Assembly: GCA_963726335.1 (NCBI GenBank) | Contig: CAVSCD010000012.1 | Coordinates: forward strand, 434,001-498,000 | Direction: 5' to 3' | Length of the DNA stretch: 64,000 bases | From: CAVSCD01 sp963726335 | Lineage (GTDB): Bacteria; Acidobacteriota; Aminicenantia; Aminicenantales; UBA8522 | Shown: one piece after another, positions 57,019 through 64,000 of the stretch | Layout of the letters: every line of letters starts with the position of its first letter | How positions within the stretch are numbered: the stretch's first letter is position 1 | Notes under the pieces: generated by a model | Seen by the model: only the letters and a program-made list of their open reading frames with translations | What the model was told of the DNA's origin: nothing | Databases searched by the model: none | Translations under genes and position numbers: made by a program

Positions 57019-57048
57019 TTGACATCGCTGTCCGGCCGGGGGTACAGT
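57019..57048 (+). promoter_or_regulatory. candidate promoter upstream of the mannonate dehydratase gene
   Basis: TTGACA (57019-57024), 18-nt spacer, TACAGT (57043-57048). It lies 333 nt before the uxuA-like start, so either a long leader or a lost gene follows it. Confidence 0.4.
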
Positions 57049-57380
57049 TCCACCATGGACTGGGAGGCAAATTCAATGCCGGAAGGAGGACTTTAGCTCG
57101 CTCAGAAAAAGCAAATTCTTATCCTTAGCGGCCAAGTGAACAGCGGCGAGTAACGAAGCGTGTAGGGTGGACGCCATTCGCCCTTGGCGTCGCGTCCGTC
57201 GGGGTTGGTGGGATCAGCGGTGGGGTTGACCGGGTGGGCTGACATCGAGCAGCGAGCTTGGTCGGGGAGAAGTCCAAGGCAAGTGCCCAGCGTCAACCTG
57301 ACTGGGGAGGTCATGCTTATGGTTCCGATTTTTTCATCGCTTGAGTCCATTGACCGTCACGGGTGCCGAAAAACCCGACC
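57049..57380. other. intergenic stretch with no assignable gene
   Basis: A 13-codon frame (57055-57096, MDWEANSMPEGGL) follows the candidate promoter, and a minus-strand open frame spans 57102-57350 without ribosome site or family resemblance. Base composition and the many short GGT/GGG tracts look unlike the groEL side. I see no confident feature and suspect remnants of rearranged DNA. Confidence 0.3.
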
Positions 57381-58514
57381 ATGAAGCGACTCGATTTCAT
57401 CAAGACCAACCTAGCTGCCTTGGGCGGGGCCCTGCTGGCGGGAGGCCTGCCGGCGATGGCAGCACCGGTCTCCGCCCCGGTCTCTTCACGAAGCACGCCC
57501 CGCCAGGCGGCGATAAAACTCGGTATGCGTGTATCGCCCGGTTTGAGCGACCAGCATCTGGAGCTCATGCGCCAGTTGGAGTTGGGCTGGTGCCGGCTCG
57601 ATGTGCATGAGCGCGATTTCAGTTACGAGGATCTCGCCCGCACGCAGGAGCGCTACGCCAAGCACGGGCTGAGGATATTTTCCGTCTTCAACAACACCCA
57701 TAAGAGCCCCTCGCTGCTCCTGGGCGGACCCGAACGCGAGGCGCACTTGGAGGTCTTGGCCCGCGGTATCAAGGACCTGGGCCGGCTGGGCATCCCGGTC
57801 TATGACACGGCGTGGCTGGGCCTGCTGCCGGGGTCACAGGTCTTCGACACCAGCTACGCCGATCTGAGCGGCATTCGCACGCGTATCTTCGACACCGCCG
57901 AATACGCCAAAATCGACAAGGTTGCCGGCCGGCGCTGGTCGGCGGAGGAGGTGCGGGACGCGCTGAAGTATTGTCTGGACCGGATCATGCCGGTGGCCGA
58001 GGCCAGCGGGGTGCGTGTCGCCATTCATCCCGATGATCCGCCGATTCCGGAGCAGGGCGGGGTGGCGCGCATTCTGCACTCCTTCGAACATTTCCGACAG
58101 CTCTTTGACCTGTGCCGCAGTCCCAACCTGGGGGTGAACTTTTGTGTTGGCACATGGATCGAGCCTGGCGAGGCGACGGGGAAGCCCGTCAACGACATGA
58201 TCCGCTGGTTGGCCGCCAACGGCCGGCTGATCGACGTGCATTTCCGCAACATCCGTGGAATGCTGCCGCGCTTTCAGGAGACGTTCATCGACAATGGCGA
58301 TTGCGACCTGCAGGAGGTGATGAACACGCTGGTGGAGGTGGGCTTTGACGGTCTGCTTGTGCCTGATCACGTCCCTGTATTCACAATCGACCAGACGCCT
58401 CCACCGCCACCGGGCACCACCTACCGGACGCCGTTTCCGCCGGCGGGTGTCGCCTACAGCGCCGCGGGCATGCGGACGATGCTGCGCAACGCTTGCCGGC
58501 ACGTTGAGACTTGA
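57381..58514 (+). CDS. mannonate dehydratase (UxuA)-like TIM-barrel protein with export signal
   Basis: 377 residues from ATG 57381. The N terminus MKRLDFIKTNLAALGGALLA, ending GGLPAMA, resembles a Tat-type signal (KR in place of RR). The remainder is a xylose-isomerase-like TIM barrel with UxuA marks: VAIHPDDPPIPEQGG, GVNFCVGTW, IDVHFRNIRG, ETFIDNGDCDL, and LVPDHVPVF. UxuA removes water from D-mannonate to give 2-keto-3-deoxygluconate and is normally cytoplasmic; the leader suggests a secreted paralogue or a different substrate. No clear ribosome site. It stands alone in a rearranged region. Confidence 0.75.
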   Translation: MKRLDFIKTNLAALGGALLAGGLPAMAAPVSAPVSSRSTPRQAAIKLGMRVSPGLSDQHLELMRQLELGWCRLDVHERDFSYEDLARTQERYAKHGLRIFSVFNNTHKSPSLLLGGPEREAHLEVLARGIKDLGRLGIPVYDTAWLGLLPGSQVFDTSYADLSGIRTRIFDTAEYAKIDKVAGRRWSAEEVRDALKYCLDRIMPVAEASGVRVAIHPDDPPIPEQGGVARILHSFEHFRQLFDLCRSPNLGVNFCVGTWIEPGEATGKPVNDMIRWLAANGRLIDVHFRNIRGMLPRFQETFIDNGDCDLQEVMNTLVEVGFDGLLVPDHVPVFTIDQTPPPPPGTTYRTPFPPAGVAYSAAGMRTMLRNACRHVET

Positions 58515-58767
58515 GCTGCCGCCACAGCATCACGGCACAACCCCGGTGGGCCTGAGCGCAGTTATTGAGCACCTGTGGTCACGGGGCCGCCGCCGTTCCG
58601 GTGTTGAGGGCCCCGGGTGGAATACGCCGGTTGATGAGCAACTCGTCCGTAGAAAATCCAGTTTCCTCAACTCGTAAATCTATGCGCCGATCCGCCCGTA
58701 AATACTCACGCCGCTGGACAACTAAAATTGCTTTTCTACAAACCTCTATATAAAGCATTGCGATGTG

Positions 58768-59154
58768 CCGGGAATCTATCGCCCTTGCCAGCCTGAGCGC
58801 ACAGTCCTCTATCGGGTTCTGTTCCACTATTTTGAGCGCTTCCTGACGGAATACGAGCGCCGCTTCGAGAAAGAGTACGGGTATTCCAAGTTCCGACGGA
58901 AGCTCCTCGGGGAGCTCTGCCGTCGCGCTGTCAAGACCGTCTCATTCTATGTCGGGGGCTGGCGGAGGAAGAACTTGTCCCGGGTATCGTCGCCGCCATC
59001 CAGACTTTCGGCGAACGGATCAACTTCCACCCGCATCTTCACTTCCTGGTGACGGAAGGGGGAGTGGTTCGCTATTATGGGCTCTACGCCAAGCCCATTT
59101 CATCCGCCATCTGCAGTTGACGTTCGCCGCCGAGAGGCCGCCGCCCTGGAGCTA
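58768..59154 (+). mobile_element. IS91-family transposase remnant with internal deletions
   Basis: Pieces of one Y2 (rolling-circle) transposase are strung together: YRPCQPERTVLYRVLFHYFE and RFLTEYERRFEKEYGY from the N terminus, RRKLLGELCRRAVKT from the middle, then in another frame VAAIQTFGERINFHPHLHFL with the HUH-type HPHLH motif, VRYYGLYA, and IRHLQLTFAAERPPP from the C terminus. The zinc-binding segment and the catalytic tyrosines are missing. Non-functional. Confidence 0.7.
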
Positions 59155-61000
59155 TTATTGACCTTTCGTTAATTTTTCCAGCATGGCCTGGCCGTTCTTG
59201 TTATTCGGGTTCAGCTCAAGCGATTTGCGGTAGTTGGCGATCGCCTGTTCGTTACGGCCCGCCTTGGCCGCCGCTTCACCGAGGCTGTCCCAGGCATTCC
59301 ACGAATCGGGGTAGAGCCGGGTGGTTCTTTTCGAACACATAGAGGGCGGAACTCGAGCCGGTTCTCCTGCAGCAGCTTGTAGCCGAGGGCGTTGAAATCG
59401 GCTTCGTCGAACACCGGACCGTTCGGGCGGCTCTTCAGCAGCTTCTTCAGTTTCTTTTCCGCGGCCGGCACACCGCCCTCGGCCAGGGCCTTGCCGAAGA
59501 GCTCGGCGGCCGAACCCAGCTTGGCCTTGCGCAGCGCTAGCCTAGCCTGTTCGATCTCGGCCGTTCATAGGAGAACATGGGCTCGACCGCTTCGCCCTCT
59601 TTCATGATCGCCTCGGCGGTTGCGACATCACCCAAACCGAGATAGGCTTGGGCCAGCATGGCATAGAGTGCGGCGAATTTGGGAGAACTCCTCGCGGCAG
59701 GCCTGCAGCAGGCCGATGGCCTCGGCGTATTGCCGGCGTGCCAGTAACGGAACCGCCTGCTGCATGGCCTCGTCAGGGCCGAAGTAGTACATGCCGCTTT
59801 TTGCCGCCCTCTCCCGGTTGATCATGGCGACCGCCGCTTCGAGCCCTTTGTCCTTTGCCAGACTGCACATATTCATCCACCAAGGATTTTTTCACATCCA
59901 CCAGGCTTTTTGCCTCATCCTGGAGCGCGGGAGCTCCCTTTTCCAAGTACTTCATGGCAAATTCGAGTATCTGGTCACGGCCAGCGGCGATATCGGCCGC
60001 CGTGTTGATGACGCGCAGGTCGGGCGGGATGCCGACCCCGTCCCAGCAGACGCCGTCATGGTCCCGGACCTCCTTGAAGGCCACCCACAGGGTCCAGCCG
60101 TTGGGCATGCGCTCGGGAAACTGCGATGAAAGGGCTCCCTCGGTGGTGTCGCCCACTACCGTGACGTGCGGCAGCACGCGCATGGCCATGGTGAAGCCTT
60201 CGGCGGCGCTGGCGCTGATGCGGTCGGTCAGCAGCACCGTGGGCCCGGTGAACTGCAGCGGCCCGCCCGGCTCGATGTTGCGGAATTCCCAGGGCCAGAA
60301 ATCGTCATGCTTCGGGCCGTAGCGGGTGCGGCTGGCGCTGTAGTGGCGCCGGCGGTCGGCAAAGCGGTTGGCCACGATCTTCCACGGCCCGTCCGGTGCC
60401 GCCCGGGTTGTTGCGCACGTCGACAATCATGACCCTGGCCTTGGCGAATTCGGCCATGACGGCGTCGATGGTCTTGGTGATCGGCTCCAGGCCGTCCTTC
60501 AGATCGCCGATGTACAGGTAGCCGACACCTTCGGCCAGCCAGCCGCTGATGAAGCTGCCGCCCAATGCGTCGCTGAATTTGCCCTGCAAATATTTGGACT
60601 TCACCAGGTCCAGGGAAAATCCATCATTAGTGAACAACCCATTGTTGCGGCCACCGCCGATGCGGCGTTTGCCGTCGGCCAGGGCCAGGTGCCCGTCGTT
60701 CAGGTGCCCCATCATGGTCAGCAGGATGTCCCACAATTCCTGGTCCGTCGTCGCCGCGGTGACCATGGGGCGATAGACCCGGTACAGGGCGTCCCAGTCG
60801 ACGTGCTTGACCAGGAACTGGCCGTAATTGCGGTCGAGGGTTTTCCAGACATGCTCGAAATTCAGCACCGGGTCCTTCGGGTTGACCGTTTGCGGCAGGG
60901 ATTTCTTCACATTCTTGCCCTTCTGCGCCTGGCCGCTCATCATGGCCGGAGCGGCCGCCAGTGACAACGCCAACACAACCATGACCAACATTTTTTTCAC
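59155..61000 (-). pseudogene. S41 peptidase with C-terminal TPR repeats, multiply frameshifted
   Basis: Start GTG 61000 (KKMLVMVVLALSLAAAPA, signal peptide) after GGAGG. The first frame has FEHVWKTLDRNYGQFLVKHV and VMIVDVRNNPGGTG, the S41 core motif. After a break near 60400 the second frame has LLTDRISASAAEGFTMAMRV, with the catalytic Ser, and VVGDTTEGALSSQFPE. Further breaks near 59860, 59680, 59560 and 59340 lead through TPR-like stretches to LYPDSWNAWDSLGEAAAKAG and YRKSLELNPNNKN. The catalytic parts are preserved, but at least five shifts make a full protein impossible as read. S41 enzymes of this kind are periplasmic processing proteases. Confidence 0.7.
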
Positions 61001-61145
61001 TGTTCATTTTTTCCTCCAGGCCAATAAACGAAAGTTATCATACTTTAGTTCACTCGATTATGGTTCAATCTATTTTTCGACCAAGAATACCGATAAATAT
61101 TCGTAAAATATTTACCGCTTTTCTTTTAAATGTTTTTTTTCGAGG
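61001..61145. other. AT-rich intergenic stretch
   Basis: Sharp drop in GC relative to both sides, with many AAATAT/TTTAAA runs. It should contain the promoter of the S41 gene (minus strand). It ends abruptly at the groEL copy. No gene seen. Confidence 0.5.
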
Positions 61146-61390
61146 CCAGGCCCGGATCAAGCAGATCCGCACCCAGATCGACGAGACGACCTCGGAAAGG
61201 GTTAACGACCGCGAGAAGCTCCAGGAACGGCTGGCCAAGATGGTCGGCGGCGTGGCCCTGATCAAGGTCGGCGCGCGCCACCGAGAGCGGCGAGCTCAAG
61301 GAGAAGAAGGCCCGGGTCGAGGACGCCGATGCACGCCACCGAAGGCGGACGTCGAGGAAGGCATCCTGCCCGGCGGCGATATGTACTGAG
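61146..61390 (+). pseudogene. partial, internally deleted copy of the groEL 3' end
   Basis: Bases from 61146 follow groEL from about 56235 with a few small indels, then jump from the GILPGG codons directly to GGDMY and the stop. The jump joins two copies of CCCGGCGGC, which in groEL lie at 56444-56452 and 56813-56821, so exactly 369 bp (123 codons) are missing. Extra G or C bases appear at several points. It encodes no functional chaperonin. Confidence 0.9.
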
Positions 61391-61419
61391 CGCCCGAGCG
61401 CTTACGGAACGCAACGTAA

Positions 61420-61448
61420 GGGAGCGGCTTCGGACGCTCCCTTTTTTT
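61420..61448 (+). terminator. duplicated groEL terminator, shortened stem
   Basis: GGGAGCG (61420-61426) / CGCTCCC (61435-61441), followed by seven T. Same context as the groESL terminator, but the stem lost its inner GCC/GGC pairs. Confidence 0.75.
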
Positions 61449-61465
61449 CACCAGGTCTTTTCGTT

Positions 61466-61519
61466 TTCCTCACGGACTATGCCGTGGTGGACCGCATCAT
61501 CGACTCGACTCAAATTGAC
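61466..61519 (+). mobile_element. IS91-family transposase tail fragment
   Basis: FLTDYAVVDRIIDSTQID in one frame matches the C-terminal segment of IS91-type transposases (usually followed by LxLTFxAExPPP). It begins 17 nt after the T-run of the duplicated groEL terminator. Confidence 0.55.
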
Positions 61520-61704
61520 AAGCGGCAAGTCATTGATTTACCATCCCCAACGATGGGAAGAGGCAAAATCGGTGTCGTGAATACTCATCAAGCAGGCGCA
61601 GCAGAAAACGAACTTCTTATCTTTCTTCGGACGACGCATTATGTCGACATAGTTCAATTGTAAGTTGTCTGTGAATCACTGATCGGCACCAGGAGGAACC
61701 ACCG

Positions 61705-63798
61705 ATGCGCACGATCTTCGTACTCATATCCTGCCTGTGTTGTACTCTCACCGCCGCGGGTCAAACGCCGTGGCCGAGGTTAAGCGAAAACTACCGGCAC
61801 TACTGTTTCGACTTCAACTGGGTGGACAAGGTAGACCGCGCGGGCAAACCGCTGGCCGACTACTCGAAGGTGAGCGCGACAGACCACATCGATCAGCTCG
61901 TGGCGATGCACGCCGATTCGCTGATGGTGTTCACCATGTCGATTTCCGGCTACACGTTCTACGACAGCAAGGTCGGCAAGCGGCACCCCGGGCTGCACTA
62001 CGACTACCTGAAAGACATGATCCGACTGGGGCACGAGAAGGGCATCGCGATGGAGTTGTACGTGCCGACGGTGTGGGCGGACTGGCTCGTTCAGCAGCAC
62101 CCGTCGTGGGGCTACCGCACCCCTGACGGAGAGCTTTACACTGCCTCCTACGGCGGCTATCACCCCGACCCGAACTCGCCGGCGTCGGACTGGTTCGTGG
62201 ACGTGATCCGCGAGTTGATACCGGCGTACGGCGGCGATGCGTTTTTCGCCGATGGCATCTCTTTCCCGCGTTACGGGCAAAGCGAGTTCACGGTGGCGAA
62301 GTTCAAGAAGGACGTGGGGCGCGACTATCCCCAGTCGCTCGCGGCGGACCCGGACTGGCGGGCGACGGTTCGGTGGGAAGCGCAACAGGTGGAGAACTTC
62401 TGGAAGAAGCTGAAGGATGCCGTGAAGGCGCAGGACAAGCGTGTCGAGGTTACGTTCAACGGCCCGGGACCGGAGATACAGATGCCGTACGCCAGTCAGG
62501 CGGCCACCTCGCCGCGTCTGCACAGCCTGACCGACTACGCGTTCACGGAAGCGGGCAGCAGCGGCGAATACGCGACGTTCGTGCGCGGCGCGGCGTGGCC
62601 TAAGCCGTTCAAGGTGACGTTCCTCAATGCGAACTCGATTCTCGATCCGTTCGACCCGGACGAGATTCGCGCGCGGGTGGGGCGGACGCTCGCCGAGGGA
62701 GGGCAGCCGTACCGCTATGATCGCACGTCGATCGACGGCGACGCCAACCGGCACTTCACGGAGACCTGGGGCGTCATCTTCCGCGAGGTGAAGGAGAGGG
62801 AGCCGTACATCAAAGCCGCCGAGCCGGTGAAGTACGTAGCGGTGCTGGCGAGTGAGCCGACGATGCTGTATCGCGGACGCGGAGACGCCGGGAGCCACGC
62901 GCAGGATTTGATCGGCGCACTACGGGCGCTGGATGCGCTGCACGTGCAGCACGATGTGATCGGCGATTGGAACCTGAGCGCGGAGTTGCTGAAGCCCTAC
63001 CAGTTGGTGATCCTGCCGAATGCGGCTGCGATGAGCGACCGGCAGGCGGCGGTGTTGCGCGAGTACGTACGGGAGGGCGGCGCGCTGTGGGCGACGGCCG
63101 AGTCCTCGCTGTTCGACGAAAACGGGTCGCCGCGACAGGATTTCGCGCTGGCCGATGTGTTCGCTGTGCGCGTGGACGAGACGCCGAGCGGCGCGCTGCA
63201 GGAGACGGACAGGAAAAAGCCGGCGTTCCTGCTGCCGCGCGGCGAGCACGCGCTGTTCAAAGGGATGCCACGGACGGAACTGATACTGTTGGGCGATTCT
63301 GTGTACGCGAAGGCCGCTCAGGGGGAGGCCTTGCTGTCGCTGACTCTCGATGGTGGGGCTGTGATGCCGTCGCCCGGCAAGACCAGCGGTTGGGCGGCGG
63401 TGCACGCGAACGCGTTCGGCAAGGGCAAGGCGTTGTACGTCAGCAATTCGCTGTTTGCGCGGTCGCGGCATGGCGAGGGGAGAGACGGGGTGGATTGGGC
63501 GGACCGGTTCATCCTGAACGCGGTGGGTTACCTGGCGCCGCGGTCGCCGTGGCGGTTCGAGGGTCCGCGGGCCGTGTGGGCGAGCGTGAGCAACCAGCCG
63601 GCAGCGAAGCGGCGGGTGGCGCATTTCGTCAACTGGCAGCCGGACATGCCGGTGGACGTGCGGTTTGAAGCCGCGGGCGCGCGAGCGTCGATGGTGTGGC
63701 CGGAGAAGAAGACGCTTGCCGTGCGGAAGACGGCGGCGGGCGGGGTGGAGTTCACCGTGCCGCGGGTGGGGCCGCACGCAATCGTCGTGATCGAGTGA
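61705..63798 (+). CDS. secreted putative glycoside hydrolase: TIM-barrel plus GH42-type trimerisation domain
   Basis: 697 residues, signal peptide MRTIFVLISCLCCTLTAAGQ, with AGGAGG nine nt before the ATG. The N-terminal half looks like a GHL6-type barrel: YRHYCFDFNWVDKV, HIDQLVAMHADSLMVFTMSI, YLKDMIRLGHEKGIAMELYV, and DAFFADGISFPRYG. The middle domain (QLVILPNAAAMSDRQAAVLR, EYVREGGALWATAESSLFDE) is the class I amidotransferase-like trimerisation domain of GH42 beta-galactosidases. It ends in a small beta-sandwich (MVWPEKKTLAVRKTAAGG). Related proteins are annotated as hypothetical glycosyl hydrolases or alpha-L-fucosidases, and I cannot name the substrate. High use of GCG/GTG codons, unlike core genes here. 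Confidence 0.7.
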   Translation: MRTIFVLISCLCCTLTAAGQTPWPRLSENYRHYCFDFNWVDKVDRAGKPLADYSKVSATDHIDQLVAMHADSLMVFTMSISGYTFYDSKVGKRHPGLHYDYLKDMIRLGHEKGIAMELYVPTVWADWLVQQHPSWGYRTPDGELYTASYGGYHPDPNSPASDWFVDVIRELIPAYGGDAFFADGISFPRYGQSEFTVAKFKKDVGRDYPQSLAADPDWRATVRWEAQQVENFWKKLKDAVKAQDKRVEVTFNGPGPEIQMPYASQAATSPRLHSLTDYAFTEAGSSGEYATFVRGAAWPKPFKVTFLNANSILDPFDPDEIRARVGRTLAEGGQPYRYDRTSIDGDANRHFTETWGVIFREVKEREPYIKAAEPVKYVAVLASEPTMLYRGRGDAGSHAQDLIGALRALDALHVQHDVIGDWNLSAELLKPYQLVILPNAAAMSDRQAAVLREYVREGGALWATAESSLFDENGSPRQDFALADVFAVRVDETPSGALQETDRKKPAFLLPRGEHALFKGMPRTELILLGDSVYAKAAQGEALLSLTLDGGAVMPSPGKTSGWAAVHANAFGKGKALYVSNSLFARSRHGEGRDGVDWADRFILNAVGYLAPRSPWRFEGPRAVWASVSNQPAAKRRVAHFVNWQPDMPVDVRFEAAGARASMVWPEKKTLAVRKTAAGGVEFTVPRVGPHAIVVIE

Positions 63799-63849
63799 GT
63801 CGCGTCAGAAAGCGCGGCCGATGGCGATGAACGGCGCCCATTAGAAGGG

Positions 63850-64000
63850 CTACTGACGCTTTGCCGATGGCCACAACTGTATAAACACAATATCGATAAG
63901 CAGCATAGCGACTCCGGCATTGTAAATGGTTTCTCCATAATCTTTCCCAAGTCCAAAGGCCGAGGCAATCAGTAATGCTGCTCCGAGTATAAAAAGTATT
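63850..64000 (-). CDS. C-terminal end of a small membrane protein (5' part beyond window)
   Basis: The minus strand is open from the window edge to TAG at 63852-63850. About 49 residues contain two hydrophobic helices (LFILGAALLIASAFGLG and AGVAMLLIDIVFIQLW) with a KDYGETIYN loop and the end PSAKRQ. Codon use is AT-richer than its neighbours. Family unknown. Confidence 0.55.
   Translation of the reverse strand, partial: ILFILGAALLIASAFGLGKDYGETIYNAGVAMLLIDIVFIQLWPSAKRQ

Noticed and set aside
57102..57350. Minus-strand 82-codon frame after groEL
   Set aside because: No start signal, no recognisable domain, and the region appears rearranged; left as unassigned intergenic sequence.

Overview
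The window looks like part of a chromosome of an uncultured, high-GC, saccharolytic bacterium. Gene style and content point to the Aminicenantes/Acidobacteriota area: a GatD-type asparaginase, GTP-dependent PEPCK, a DUF5916 protein, GH95, a cyclic-glucan synthase and CIRCE-controlled groESL. That placement is inference; no rRNA is present. Most core genes are intact, but many others carry one-base frameshifts, often in G/C homopolymers. I read these as a mixture of consensus errors and real decay.

Layout. 1-6.3 kb: 3' part of gatD (+), a gene remnant, a small GHTHTF-repeat Tat lipoprotein, then on the minus strand pckG (two frameshifts), an ATP-grasp protein with unusual motif order, and a di-heme cytochrome c peroxidase. 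6.6-12.2 kb: a minus-strand surface-glycan/lipid group (B12-binding radical SAM protein, SDR epimerase, GT2 glycosyltransferase, GT39-like membrane glycosyltransferase). 12.2-15.9 kb: a secreted hypothetical and a plus-strand pair of c-type cytochromes (one mono-heme with a beta-rich tail, one penta-heme). 15.9-22.1 kb: a decayed DUF5916 gene, a secreted protein with a C-terminal malectin domain, and a membrane-anchored LuxR regulator. 22.3-27.8 kb: a small membrane protein and a minus-strand sugar-acid catabolic group (MFS, SDR, FAH hydrolase, second MFS) whose two MFS genes share a 25-bp promoter-region block. 27.9-36.2 kb: a giant cyclic beta-1,2-glucan synthase.

36.2-43.2 kb: an accessory stretch with a TPR fragment, a GH95 alpha-L-fucosidase, a three-gene ribose-type ABC importer, and a dense non-coding palindromic region beside tRNA-Val(CAC). 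43.3-54.8 kb: housekeeping genes, including a zinc-ribbon/acidic/membrane protein, lptB, DUF1848, rpsU-lipA-phosphoesterase, an amino-acid racemase coupled to a DmpA-like peptidase, an AmmeMemoRadiSam-like radical SAM protein, pgeF, a folded non-coding element, and purC-PHP-cvpA-fis. 54.8-56.9 kb: groES-groEL with a clear promoter, two CIRCE operators and a terminator.

56.9-64 kb: a rearranged accessory stretch with an exported UxuA-like mannonate dehydratase, IS91-family remnants, a broken S41 peptidase, an internally deleted copy of the groEL 3' end that keeps its terminator, a putative glycoside hydrolase, and the 3' end of a membrane-protein gene at the edge. Taken together, the cell seems to take up and break down fucose/uronate-type glycans, while GatD, GTP-PEPCK and the c-type cytochromes suggest a non-standard translation and energy background. 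The least explained sequences are non-coding: the folded element before purC and the nested palindromes beside tRNA-Val.
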